Shown one piece after another: positions 25,111 through 37,300 of a stretch of DNA of 64,000 bases. Each line of letters begins with the position of its first letter. The stretch's first letter is position 1. The notes beneath the pieces were generated by a model, which saw only the letters and a list, made by a program, of their open reading frames with translations, was not told the DNA's origin and did not search any database. Source of the stretch: Collybiopsis luxurians FD-317 M1 (taxonomy: Eukaryota; Basidiomycota; Agaricomycetes; Agaricales; Omphalotaceae); NCBI GenBank assembly GCA_000827265.1, contig KN834766.1, forward strand, positions 14,732 through 78,731, given 5' to 3'. A program made the translations under genes and the position numbers.

Positions 25111-27553
25111 ATGTCCATATTTGGTGTTCATTTCTCAGCATCAGAGCTACGGGCATATCGGGGCCGAGTTCATCTCGTGCTTTCTCTCTCATCCCAGGTC
25201 ATTAGCACAGGCTGCCTTTCTTTCGTGCTGATAGTTCGACAGACTCCACATCCAACACAGGTATAGCTCGATAAACACGATTGTCTGTTGAGCCACCAAC
25301 GGGCTAAGCTTCATTTCTGATCACCTGAAATCGTTTCTCTTCGTGACTGTGAGCTTGGATCATGTTAAGCTGATCCAGTAATACGACACTTTGTCTACTG
25401 CTCCTCTGCCAAAGGCCCCACCTCCGGGGTGCATCGCAATATGACTCAGTTCACAGACCTACAGTCTCGGTTCACATTTTGGTTGCCTTAACATTCCGGA
25501 CGTCTCATTGAAACTGGTCGGGTCAATCTGTTCGAGCATCACACTGATCCTTGAGGGATAGAATAAAAGGCTACGTCGCACGACTTGCAGGTGAGTACCA
25601 CGGCTAATTCTCTGGCTTCCTCGTTGAAAGCTACTCAAAGTGATCCATGGTGTCCAAATTATCGGGAATGCCATTATCTTCACGCGACATCACAGAGGCT
25701 CAAGCAAATTTTGCGTAAGATGCATCCAAATGGCAAAAAGAAGTATCTCATAATTAACATCCTTCAGGGGAAAACTTGGTTTTGTTTGTACCATTCCTGG
25801 AACGTGTTTATGCTTCCTGGATCTGGTCGCATACGGAACGGTCTCGTTCTATCCTAGAGCCAGGCAGCACTTAAACCGAGTCAGTTTTCCTCTTTTCTGG
25901 TAGAAATATGCGGTCCCTGAAGGTCCATCAGGTCAGCTTTCGCCTGCTGGTTTACGCGCTCATCTCCAAGTACGCCCAAATTGACATTATAACACATTCT
26001 AAATTGAAAGGACACTTACAGTGTAGTCTACGGGATAGCATTCTCGACTACTGCAGCACAGACTGGCCCTGGAACGCTTTGCACTTTTGGGGCTTTTGCG
26101 GTAAACGTGAGTTTTTGGCCTTCGTTTAAGATTCGTCACTCACGTATCGATCTTCCAGCTCACCCTTAGTCTTGCAACCCTTTTTACAACATGCATTGCC
26201 ATTAATCTTCAGTGCGTTACTATCACCGCTTGAGTCGAGTTATACTGACTCCGATTCCATGTAGACTAGTCCTTGTTCACTGCGTAACCGGCAGAAAAAT
26301 GGAAAAGTACTATGTCGGCGGGACTATCCTATTAGCTTTGGCCTTAACAGTGCCAACTTATGCTCTTGACCAATTTGGGTAAAGAAACTCTTTCGAAAAT
26401 GCTCTTGCCAAAATTGATTCTGATATTCTCGAAAATCTTGGCTCAGCTGGGACGAAGCAAACTCGACTTGCTGGTTCAAGAACTCTAACGACCATTCTCG
26501 CCTAAACTGGCTGATAGGCACTCAATCCCTCTGGATTGCCCTCGCCGCCACAGTCGAGACTATTTGTTCTGCTGTTGTCTTAGTCTGGATGTACCGCTTC
26601 CATGTGAGTTTTCTGGTCAAATACATCTGTCGTTACCTTAATCTTACTTGAATTTTACCGTAACTCTATAACAGACAGCTACGAAATCTATACAAGACGC
26701 TACCCAGGTTAGTAAGTGGACATCTATCCAAGGAGCCATGACCACAAATTACACACGGGGCATGTCGTACAACTTGTCAACAAGAGTCATCAGTCTAGCT
26801 TGCAAGTATCGCTATGTTGTTCTCAGAATTAGTACGTGCCATAGCTGAACATTCATATTCGATATAAGATGGTATCTTTCCAGTGCTTTATCCGATCGTA
26901 TCATTAATGGTCAACTTTTCAACCGTGGCTCTCGATCTCAATTCAACTATTGTGGGTACTTCCGATGAATTTGTGAGTGCAGCTGTTCACATCGCTGCTT
27001 TCCTCGAACCTTCTCTGATTAACAAAATCGTTCACAGCAATATAGGCTCCTTGTGCTTGGTAAAATAAACTCAGCGACTGTAGAGCGGCTCACCCGCTGA
27101 CAACTACTTATTGACAGATCTCTGTTTATACGGCTTTAGAACAGCGACATATGCTGTACTTGCCATTCTCGATCCTGTATGTTACCTCCTGAGTTTATGA
27201 AGCATCCAATCAGCTATTATGTGTAGGGATTCACAAAGGCTTTCCGAGAAGTTCGTAGGCCGGAAATAGGAAGAAGGGTGTCGAATCTGGTTTTTGCATC
27301 CGCAGACCTCGTCCTGGATGTAGAGTTGGAAATGGCGATCCCGTCGGACGCTGTTGGGATCAAAGAAGAGTTAAGTGTTGTTGGTGGTCTGAGAGGATTG
27401 CAGAATCAGATCACAGGGGGGCCGGATCTCCATACTTGTACGTACGGAAGGCAAACCCCCTTATTGCCACAGACACAAATCGAGCAAGAAAGTATCCTGG
27501 GCACTCGACCTGTGAATGAACCGGGAGACCAAAAGTTTGAGCAGCAGCTGTGA
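25111..27553 (+). CDS. Receptor-like 7TM (GPCR-like) protein
   Basis: The exon series from about 25730 reads in order: AYGTVSFYPRARQHLNR, VSFRLLVYALIS, LTLSLATLFTTCIAINLQ (TM3), LVLVHCVTGRKMEKYYVGGT, ILLALALTVPTYALDQFG, WDEANSTCWF, WLIGTQSLWIALAATVET (TM5), VLYPIVSLMVNFS (TM6), LYGFRTATYAVLAILDPGFT and KAFREVRRPE (end of TM7). A soluble tail of about 85 residues ends at 27553. The layout matches fungal class-E/Git3-like GPCRs of basidiomycetes, which sense nutrients or unknown ligands and signal through G proteins. The ATG at 25111 (MSIFGVHFSASELRAY) is conserved in position with the dead copy at 8.1 kb, but the exons at 25.2-25.7 kb are unresolved. It could therefore still be damaged at the 5' end. 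Confidence 0.6.
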
Positions 27554-28769
27554 TAAGAAATCACTTGGAGCATTTGGAGAATGGGTGCCGCCAGACTAAC
27601 ACAGAGGTATAAATTTTTCATTACATTTAGGGTTTCCTAGATCCTGATTCCTAGTTGGAGAAGGCAACCATTATTGAATGCATCCATGCAGCATAGGCTA
27701 TAGCGGCGGCGGCTCACAGAACAGTCCACTTTCGTCCCCTTTTTCATCCTACCACAATATCAACCGAGTCGGAAACATATCCACTTACACCAGAACCAGC
27801 TAACATTTTCCGAAACGAATGAAGTGGATGATTTATTGGTTGCACAGGTCAGGCCGAAAGAAGGCGGAGCACTTTCTTCACGAACGTTTTCCAGATGCCA
27901 CTAGAAGCCGGATGGTAAGGATGGTCATTTGGCCTCCACCGGCATAAGTAGAAGAGCAGAACTATTGGCAATTGGCGGGACAGGGTATTCAACATATTCC
28001 AGTGTTGTTCAACAGGAACAATCTCTATTTCGGACCCCCTTTCCCAAAAGCTCTTCGAGAGGCCAAAGTTTGTTCTTTCTCACTTCAGGCCATGAATATA
28101 GAGCAGACTCATGACAAGATGCTGACCAGCCCATTGAATCAGATCTACAACCCTAGACCCGAAACATAACACGGTAGAATTTGAGTATCCAATCACTGGG
28201 GTACATCTTGAAGTTCGCTGTCCTGTATAACTTTACAATCAATAGACGTACTTCAAGGAAGTTCCAAATGTAAAGTAGGTGTATGCACACTGGGCCCCAG
28301 TCATAGGTATGGCTACAATTGTTCCAGAGACGATATGAAGGAATCAGCTTCCCGGTACTCTTTGTTATATCGTGGACTATAGGCTGTTTAATAGAATGAG
28401 CGAACTTCCTACCTGTGCGGGTGCAAATAACAAAACACAGTCCTTCGATCGAACGTGGCTTGCATTGCTTCAGCGCATAATTTGCATAACCTCTGGGCCG
28501 CCGAAGCGCGTTGTTGATTTCTCACGTATATCGATCCTCGATGAGATGGATCAGGGGTTGTACTTCTGCATAAAAAATGGGGTCCGTTTATGCTCATCTT
28601 ACCACACCTAGAATGCTCCATGCAAGTAGGCTGCTATCTCGTGGACAGATGCCCGAAGATCTGAACCCAGCTGACTCCGGAGATTGGCATCAAAGAAACT
28701 GGCATAAAAGGAACGAATGCCAGTGAACATTTCTGACCAAAACTTGCTCCGAGTTTTAGCGATAGCAGT
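27554..28769. other. Intergenic
   Basis: Frames such as 27929-28114 and 28372-28611 have no recognisable family. No gene is supported, though a decayed coding stretch near 27950-28110 cannot be excluded. Confidence 0.35.
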
Positions 28770-29218
28770 ATGCCTCTCAAAACTGGCCATTACCTTATTA
28801 TCAACAGTGGCAAATGCGTTGGTCGCCCTCTCATTGAAGACCGTAGTAACAATCCAAAGCCCATCATCTTACTTCCCCGCGGTTTCAGAGAGCAGGAAAT
28901 CAAGGTTGATCCTTCTTCAGCTCAGTAATGACTTTTGTCACTCACTATTCATCTGCAGTGGGTCATCGAAGGTGATGACCACAAGGGCTATACTGTTAGT
29001 ATCAGGGGTGATCCGACTGCTCCCATTGACAGCAAAGTGTTTGCGCTCCTCCATGAGCGGGAAAAGGCGGAGAAATGGCATATCGAACCCGTTAAACAGC
29101 GTGGTCCCAATCGCTACGTGTATTATAGTGCATGTACGTGTACACTTCGCATTCCACACTCTTAGGTAATATTCAGGCGACGTATGCTCCATTGTCTCCT
29201 CCTCTTCCTCCCTTCTGA
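28770..29218 (+). CDS. Small I66-family-like (cospin/cnispin type) protease inhibitor
   Basis: Three exons: 28770-28904, 28959-29133 and 29166-29218, giving 120 codons. The readings MPLKTGHYLIINSGKCVGR, PLIEDRSNNPKPIILLPRGF, WVIEGDDHKGYTVSIRGDPT, APIDSKVFALLHEREKAEKW and GPNRYVY follow the order of fungal beta-trefoil serine-protease inhibitors of MEROPS family I66. These are cytosolic defence proteins of fruiting bodies, and there is no signal peptide here either. Known members are about 150 residues. This one ends early after PPLPPF, so the C-terminal strand may be lost. Exon 1 uses a GTTGAT donor. The longer minus-strand frames in this interval are its shadows. Confidence 0.5.
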
Positions 29219-29473
29219 CAAAGACGAAAATAAGGGGACAGTCATAGGAAACGGGTTAGGCCACATAACCACAGAAAAATATCCCAAGCGGCACCAATTT
29301 GCTTATAAGTATTTCAATGGTGCGACTTTCCTTTTGTATGCTGCGACATCAACTTGTGGTTACTACGCCGAAGGTAACTGTTGCTTCACCCTCGATCGAA
29401 ATTACTAAGTGAACGTTTACGGAAGAATATGAAGAACATATAGAGTATTTGTACGATAGACTGGGTTATCCTC
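29219..29473. other. Short convergent intergenic space
   Basis: Lies between the 3' ends of the inhibitor-like gene (plus) and 7TM gene D1 (minus). Nothing else is seen. Confidence 0.5.
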
Positions 29474-30986
29474 TCACTGCTCAACATCCAAAAATGTGGT
29501 TGTACTCCACGGTTCCTCCCATCTTGTTAAATTGACAGTAGTAAGTTCCATTTCTCTGTTCGGTTCGGGCGTAGATCTAGAAAGTGTTGCTTCATGGGAC
29601 AAAGCTTGGAGATTGAGAATTGTTCGTGTACCCTGAAGTTCACTCAGTAATTGAGAAAGTTCAACGAAAAGGTTTATTCACGTACCGATATGGAAATGAA
29701 TGTTATAAGAAGTCTTTCACAGATATGAGCACTGAGATATGAGCATGCGAGATTGAGGAGGCTACTGACGGAAAGATGAAAACGGCTGGCGTTCCTCCCC
29801 GCTTGGAAACGGCCACACTGATCGCAACTAATGCGACTAGAAGCCGTGTTACTCTAGGAAAATGTACGAAGGAAGTAGCTACAATACCTGCAATACCTGC
29901 AAAAGTCCTCAATCCATCTCGGTTCAGCACCGAAATTAAGGCAGGTCGAAACGATTTGATTCGACGAAAGTCCCAAAATATGCGTTTCCAAGCTAATCCG
30001 AGTAGAATGAGTTGGATGACTATCTCCCCACAGCTACATTATTCGTTAGATGTTGATTTTAATCACGTACCGATAGAATCCTTACGCGAGATACAGGATA
30101 GGATTTTTCCACCGATTAGCCACAGATATTTTGGGGGAGCAAAAGGCTGTAAATTTGATCTTTGCGCGAGTAAATCCTCGCACCATACCAACAGTCAACC
30201 CAGCAAATCCCACGACAATCAGAATTAGAAGAAATATCCCAACAGGCAGACTTTGGTTGTAGAGAGCAAATACTAGAAAGGAGACACATCAGCGGGTTGC
30301 AAAGTACGACAAAGACAAAGGTGAGACCTCGAAGCATGAGGATTAAATGCAAAATGAGCAGCATGCTCTGACAGGATACTAAGCGAAAGATCACCATGGA
30401 CAGGCAAAGATGTCCCGGGTTTTGCTTGAGTTCGTCTATTCTAGGAGTCATAAAGCTTGCCAAAGCGATGTCTGCGCTGATGCTCTCTTCGTTAGTTTGC
30501 GTTTCAGAGAAGCTATGATAACTCACATGTGGATTATGATTGCCATATAGCGAGACAAAACAAAGAGACCCCGCACAAGAGTTAATTGGAAAGGTCTTCT
30601 GATCAATGCGTGAGGGCTCCGCTCAAGAAGAGCCAAGGGGAAAAGATTTTCTACTCACTTCCAGACGTACTCCAGTTCTTGCTTTCGAGTCAAAACGAGA
30701 TCACACCCCGTGAGCAACAGTCCCAATACTTCGAATATATTAATATCGATAGCTGTATGCTTTCTATCCCCGAAAAGGTGACTGGGGTTTCATGCTTACC
30801 TGAAGCACCCAATCTGACCTTCATCCAAGAGATCCGAAAGAAAACGAAGAGCTTGAATGATGCTGGTTTTAAGTGTCCAGCGAATATAAAGATCAGGGAC
30901 GAAATGAATCCAGGGTCTACTCTGTAATTGAGCAAAGCCGAGGCTTTTCTAAAAGTGTATGGACTGATGACCTCAACACGGCTCAC
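29474..30986 (-). CDS. 7TM membrane protein, tandem copy D1 (DUF6533-like)
   Basis: Multi-exon. Recognisable blocks in order: VLGLLLTGCDLVLTRKQELE, RPFQLTLVRGLFVLSRYMAI, QSMLLILHLILMLR, VFALYNQSLPVGIFLLILIV, LISVLNRDGL-like TM6 region, and the conserved tail GTRTILNLQALSHEA...LTRWEEPWSTTTFLDVEQ, with stop at 29474. The arrangement resembles basidiomycete DUF6533-type 7TM proteins of unknown function. The start is uncertain: ATG 30986 is the most upstream in-frame choice. It is the paralogue of 32186-33606, same strand, about 2.7 kb away, and the two share intron positions. Confidence 0.5.
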
Positions 30987-31689
30987 TGTCCCACCTATAT
31001 TAAAATATAATTGAGGCCGGATAGGGCCGGATGCAATAACATTAATGGATCAACGCTGCTTCTCCATTGCCTTCATAGACGACAAGTTCATTTTGAATCC
31101 TATATCCCCCGCCGGCACTATTAATATCATATCGATCAGGTGCTCGGCATCTTCACTCAACGCGGACATCGAATTACACGGGATATACCTTGCGGAGGGA
31201 TCGCAATGTACCAGAGCAATGGAGCCTTGCGTTTCGAGGTTACTATTGGACAGAGTCTTTGAATTGACCATCATCCCGAGGCGATCCTTGGTACTCTTGT
31301 TGAAACAACTCTAGTGATACCAACGGGTAGGCTAAAGCGGAACAGACAGTGGATTCTGGGAGGTTTTCGGCTCGAGAGTTTTGTCGGAAACTAGGGTGGT
31401 GAGTGAGTTGTTTTTGCAAGAGTATAGACATGAGGTAGTGAAAGAGTTGAAGAAATGAAGGGTCGAGAGATAGTGTCTGCCGAAGGTCGGTGCATTGAAC
31501 GCGAAAAATAACATAAAACATTGCTAGCATCAATGATCGCTACTTTAGTTGATCTTCGAAAGCCGACGGACTCGGAAATGGCAGAAACCTATATCACGTT
31601 TCGCGCTATGGAGGAGTACTTACCTTGAGATAACGAAACCATTACGAGCATAATACGCACTCTAACATATCATCTGCTTTGCATATTCT
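30987..31689. other. Duplicated HEL2-downstream spacer
   Basis: The counterpart of 33607-34372 beside the full HEL2 gene. Alignable stretches include the GAACTTGT/GAACTCGC and GTGCATTGAACGCG/GTACATCGAATGCA regions. D1 has a small deletion compared with D2 near 31060. There is no independent gene. Confidence 0.55.
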
Positions 31690-32160
31690 CCGTATCCAGA
31701 TAGCTCATTTCAAATGCAGTCAACGTTCACAAGTCGCAATCCCTCAAGAAGAGAATGGTCCAAAAGTAAACAACATCTGCGTCTGTTTCCCAATATCCTT
31801 TCCACCTTTCCTTTCGTCCCCGCTCCCACTGCAGTCTTGTCACCTCTTCTAAACCTCCATCATCCCCTTCATCTTCGCCCGGACCCAACTGGCCTCTCCT
31901 TCGTTATGGACATGCCAGGCGCCGAACCAAACGGTGGTGTCTGCGTTGAGACAGACGTAAGTGTCATGGAGCCGTTGCTATTCCCAACCGGAAAACAAGA
32001 TTTCCCTCTGAAGGTGGAAGAGGAAGAGAATGCGGGCTGAGAACCGTCTGAATGATGACGTAGACCAAACGTAGACGATGCGTAGACGATGGCAGTGTTG
32101 CTGTAGGCGTGGTCGTCGTCGCATTCGCCGCATACAATACTTCAAGATTGTACGAGAGAT
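31690..32160 (-). pseudogene. HEL2 3'-end fragment
   Basis: Decayed copy of the HEL2 last-exon region (34360-34900). Landmark: GCCAGGCGCCGAACCAAACG (31917) against GTCCCAGGCGCCGAACCAGA (34577). It also matches at AAAAGTAAACAACATCTGC and in the CCTTTCCACC zone. Frames are broken and the RING half is absent. It marks the left end of a tandem duplication containing gene D1. Confidence 0.7.
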
Positions 32161-32185
32161 CAAGGATCCACTAGCTTTTATTCTT

Positions 32186-33606
32186 TCACTGCTCAATCTC
32201 CAAGAATGTCGATGTACTCCATGGTTCCTCCCATCTTGTCAAATTGATAGAAGTAAATTCCACTCCTTTGCTTGATCCGGGGGAAGATGTAGAAGGTGCT
32301 TCATGGGACAAAGCTTGGAGGTTGAGAATCGTTCGTGTACCCTGCGGTGTTTTTGAGTAAGTGAGAAAGGGACAAAATGAAAGCTAGTTCACATACCGAA
32401 ACGGAAATGAACGATATCAGAATTCTTTTACAGATATGAGATATGACCGCGCGAAATTTGACGAGATGACTGACGGGAAAATGAAAACAGCTGGTGTTCC
32501 TCCTCGCTTGAGAACTGCGACACCGATCGCAACTAATGCCACTAGAGGCTGTGTTAATCTGCGAAGATATGAGAAGTGGCAAGAGGATACCGAGATACCT
32601 GAAATGCCCGCGAAGATCTTCAATCCATCTCGATTGAGTACAGAAATCAATGCAGGTCGAAAGAAGGTGATGTGACGAAAGTCCCAAATTGTACGTTTCC
32701 AAGCTAATCCGAGCAGAATGAGTTGAATGACTATCTCCCCAAAGCTACATCGTTCGTTTAGAGGTTGGATTTCAATCACGTACCGATAGAATCCTTACGT
32801 ACACAAGATATAGGATGGGATTCTTCCGTCGGACGGTCATGGTCAAATTTGGCACGCAGAACCCGGTAAATTTGATCTTTATCCGAATAAATGCCCGTAC
32901 CATACTAGCAGTCAACCCAGCACATCCCACGACGGCCAGAACCAGAAGAAATATCCCAACAGGGAGACTTTGATTGTAGAGAGCGAACACTAGAATGGAA
33001 ACACATCAGAACCGGTATGTCGAGAATGATAGTGACAAATGTCAGACCTCGAAGCATGAGAATCAGATGCAATATAAGCAACATGCTTTGAAGAGAAACC
33101 AAGCGAAAAATGACCAAGGACAGGCAAAGGTGTTCCGGGGTTTGCTTGGACTCGCCAGTTCCCGCAATTATGACACTTGCCAGAATAATTTCTCCCCTGA
33201 CGTTCTCAAGTTCAGTTTGCGCTCCAGAAAAGCATTGGTCACCTACACATGGATTATGATTGCCACATAGCGGACCAGAACATAGAGACCTCGCACAACG
33301 GTTAGTCGAAGAGGTCGCCTAATCAATATACTTATGAGGGCTTTTCGGAACCGAGGAGAAAATTCACTCACTTCCAAATGTACTCCCGTTCTTGCTTTCG
33401 CGTCAAAACGACATGACACCCGGTGAGCAACAATCCCAATACTGATAACCCTTTAGCCCCCCCAAAAGGCTATGTAGGGCTGCACGCTTACCTGAGGCAC
33501 CCAGTATGGTCGTCATCCAAGGGGAGGGGGTCCGAAAGCAAATGAAAACTTGAACGAAGCTGGTTTTGAGTTTTCGGTGAATGCAAAAATCAGGGACAAC
33601 TGACAT
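32186..33606 (-). CDS. 7TM membrane protein, tandem copy D2 (DUF6533-like)
   Basis: Same exon series as D1. Exon 1 reads MSVVPDFCIHRKLKTSFVQV then WMTTILGAS. Next come VLGLLLTGCHVVLTRKQERE, RPLRLTVVRGLYVLVRYVAI, HLCLSLVIFRLVSLQSMLLI, VFALYNQSLPVGIFLLVLAV, FGEIVIQLILLGLAWKRTIW, RPALISVLNRDGLKIFAGIS, the TM7 region (LVALVAIGVAVLKRGGTPAV), and the tail GTRTILNLQALSHEAPST. The stop is at 32186. The splice around TM7 is not settled. It lies between HEL2 and the HEL2 fragment. Function is unknown. Confidence 0.5.
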
Positions 33607-34372
33607 GGATTATTACGAATAAACTTCAGGGCGGGAAGGGTCTCCCTCGGTAATAGAGCAAAGCCGAAAACAGAGGCTTTTGTCAAGAGCCTGAACTGAT
33701 GAACCTTACTATAATTGAGGCCGGATGCAATCAAATCAATAGGCCCACCTGGGCCAACGAGTGTCAACGGTGCTTCTCTGCTACTTCGCCGTTGCTTTTC
33801 AGCAGCGAAAGTATCAAAAGACAGCGAGTTCACTATCGATCAGGTGTCCCAAATTCTTTCAGGCATCAGAACCGCACGGATAAAAGGAAAAGAATGTAAC
33901 CAAGGGCAATTTTACCCTGCGAGGAAATCGCCGTCCCACAGTAATGGAGTGTCGATGGGTGCTGCCTATTAGGCGGAGCCTTTTTACGTTGGCCATTAAC
34001 CCGTGGTGATAGATGGTAAGTAATGGTCCCCAAAAAGCTTACTTATAATAGACTAGGAATGACGCAAGCACTGACGCACAGCGAACAGCGAAAAGTTTCT
34101 TGTTTAAGAATTTTGCCGAAAAACGCGGTGGCGAATGGTTCAGGTGCAAAAGCGCGGGTACGAGGCAGTAAAAAAATCGAAGAAGTGCAGAATCGAGAGC
34201 CAGGCGTTTGTCGAGCGTTAGTACATCGAATGCAAACAGTTCACTGTATGCGGAACATCAAAAATTTCGCTTGAATTCGTCAATGAACGCTGCTCTAGTC
34301 ATTCTTTCAAAACCGAGCGCTTTACCCATTCTCCATGTCTAAATAATCCATTCAAAATCCAGTCGCCATCCA
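33607..34372. other. Spacer between HEL2 and D2
   Basis: Intergenic. An upstream frame at 33833 (MNSLSFDTFAAEKQ) may be 5' sequence of D2. No other feature is seen. Confidence 0.45.
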
Positions 34373-37300
34373 TCAAGTTGGGAACGACCCCAAAGTAAAT
34401 AGCATTTGCTTCTGCTTTCCCTTACCCTTTCCACCTTTACCCTTCTTCCCTGCTCCCGCTCCCGCAGCAGTCTCATCCCCGCCTCCTACGCTTACACCTA
34501 CATCTCCCCCTCCCCCTCCCCCTTCACCTCCACCCTCACCCTCACCCAATGGTCCCCTTCCCCCTTCCATAGGCGTCCCAGGCGCCGAACCAGACGGCGG
34601 CGCCTGCATCGGCGTAGACGTAGCCGAACCCACAACCGGGCTATTCCCCCACCTAGAAACCGGCACCTCCGCACCACCTCCCAAAATATTCCTCAACGAA
34701 ACGTTCCCCTTGACCTGCACCTTTTCCCTCTTATTCATCGATGTTGGGAGTTGAGGGAACGCAGCCGCGTTCAGTTTCGGTGCAGGAGCTTTGCGGTTCG
34801 AAGACGTAGATGAGGACGACGGCGAGGAAGAAGATGCGGGGACGGAGAACGGTCGGAAAGAGGGTGCAGACGATGACGATGTGGAGGGGGGATTCGATGA
34901 TGCAGTACCAGACCCTCCAGAAGAAGCCCAAGGGGTCTTCCTCCCGACACCACCACCACTGCCTCCCCCTCCTCCTCCAGCTTTCCCGCCTCCCGATCCA
35001 GCACCTAAGGGCGGAAACTTTTCTCTATCCACATCCGCCCTAGCCTTCGCAGCGACAGAAGCCAAGGACCCAGGTACATGCGCATTCGTCGCGCCGACTC
35101 CAGAAGACCCATGCGGACCATTTCCAGTCGTCGCTGTCGATACCCTCATACGCGCACCTGCCGGAATCGACGGCGGAGGACCCCACCCCGTACCCATCCC
35201 AGTACCCGTAGCCGCCTGCGCGACACGATCCCACACCTGTTGGCCCCTCCTCATCCCCCCAGAACCAGAACCAGGTCCAGATCCTGACGCTAAAGTAGAA
35301 GACCCAAATCTCCCTCCACCCACACCCGCACTCGTATGGGTCGAATGCTTCGCATTCAACACTCTCCCCGAGGTGATAGCCGCGTACGCTCCAGCTCCTG
35401 CACCTCCAGGGGTAGAAGAAGCAGCGATGGCGGTAGGGAACAGGTCCGGGAATTGACGACGTTGCTAAAAGGCAATCCCCACGCATCAGGAACCGGACAA
35501 ACGGAAAGAAGATAAACACTACCCACCTCAACCTCGAATCCCTTCCACTCCCTCAAAAGTTCCAAACTCTTCTTATCCTTATCATCCACCCCATCCGCCT
35601 CCCGCTCCTCCTCCTCCTCAAGCAAATCCACAAACGCATTAATCACCCTCGCCGTAGGCTCCAATGTATCCTTATTCCTATACGAAGGATCGCCTGTCAA
35701 ACAAACAAAAAAAGTTCAAATCAGCTCCGAATCATCCCTCCCTCCTTCAAAAAAAGGTTTCACACATACCACTCCCACCGCTCTTATCCAAAACACTCCA
35801 AACGATCCCAATCAAATCCCTCGCACTGCTCTCCCCGGCCCTCCACCCCCTCGCAGCAGCCTGGACAGCCGGAATCGCATTCGTCGGGTTGGGCGCGAGC
35901 GAGGCGAGTAGGTTGAGGAAAGACGCATGTCGGCTGTAGGACCAACCAAGTCGGTTGGGTTTAGGGTTTGGGGTTTGATGTTTAGGTTCGTTCATGCGAA
36001 AGACACATCCGGGCAAGTGAGAGCACACGAGGCGTAATTGGTGAAGACCCCATAAAGATATTTTAAAACACGAGAGTTTTGGTAGTTGGGTTGGAGCCCA
36101 CGCATAGGCATCGTCAGGTCGCGTCAGGTCGAGTCGTGTCCAATTCATTCGGGTCGAGCCAATTCGGGTTAGGTCAGGTCAGGTCCAATCGTAATCGCAT
36201 GAATTGGTAAGTGTAGCAGCCGGTTCAATACGAGTCATAGACGCGTTCGAGTGCAGTTGCGAAGTGGACGTTATTGTCGTCGTTGTCAAGGAGGACCGAA
36301 GCAGAGGGAAGAAAAGAACAGGGAAACAATCAGCACACTCTTCCCTGCACACCGGATTGAACAATCACTCACTCAACAACCGTACCATCCCTCTCCGCAT
36401 CCTCCGCACCCTCCCCAACACCAACACCGGGCACACCAGGCGACGCCCTCCTACTCGGACCCGCAGGCGTACCCAGCGCAGAGCCAGAGTTCGGTGTAAC
36501 GACCGGATCTATTTCAAAAGGAAAAAAGAAACATTAGCATAGGCCCTTAAACTAACCCCCTTCTCTCCCTCTTCCTGCGAAACTGACCTCCACTCGTTAA
36601 AGCCCCGCCGAACCCCTGTCTCCTCTTACTCTGCCCCTGCCCCTGCCCCTGCCCTTGATTCTGGTTCTGGTTCTGAGGGGGCGCAGGAGGCGGTAACCCC
36701 GGAGGATGTTGTCTAGGCGGCGGAACTTGCTGTGATTGTGATTGCGAATGCTGCTGTCCCTGTAAACACGAAAGTAAAGCCAAACGCCAAAACGTCAGCC
36801 GCCATCACCAGAGCAAAACAATAAACAAAAAAAAAGATGACCCACCCCAGTCCCAGTCCCCGCGGAAGCCTTCTGAAACTCAAACCCAACAACCCTCCGA
36901 TCCTTCATCCCATGCTCCTCAACCATATGCGCCTGCAAATCCAACGCGCTCCCAAACACCACGAATTTCCTCTCCACGCAAGAAGGTTGAGTGCACGCGT
37001 AGTGGGCGGTGGTAAAGTGGCGTTCAAGGGAGGGGTATGATGCGAAACTAGGTGAAAAAAGGTCAGTAACGCGAACTCGACGGACGAGAGGAGAAGGACG
37101 GGAAGGACGGAAAGGAAAAGAGACGCGGACTCACTAGACATCCCTAACGCCTTCCCGCTTACAAACAAAACATTCTTCATGGCGCTCTCGCATGTGCCCG
37201 TACAACTCGTCTTCGCTGAAGAAGCATTCTCTGCAGAATTCGCAGAGGGGGTGGATGCCGCCTTCGGGTGCGGGTGGGTTCGTGTTTGGTTTTTTACCTG

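Noticed and set aside
28608..29192. Minus-strand frames of 60-84 codons
   Set aside because: They overlap the plus-strand exons that match the I66 inhibitor pattern and show no family signature themselves.
31714..32040. 108-codon plus-strand ORF
   Set aside because: It lies opposite a decayed HEL2 tail fragment and is open by composition only.
34791..35456. 221-codon plus-strand ORF rich in Pro and Asp
   Set aside because: It is antisense to the low-complexity last exons of HEL2, whose minus-strand reading matches the family; composition bias keeps the opposite strand open.
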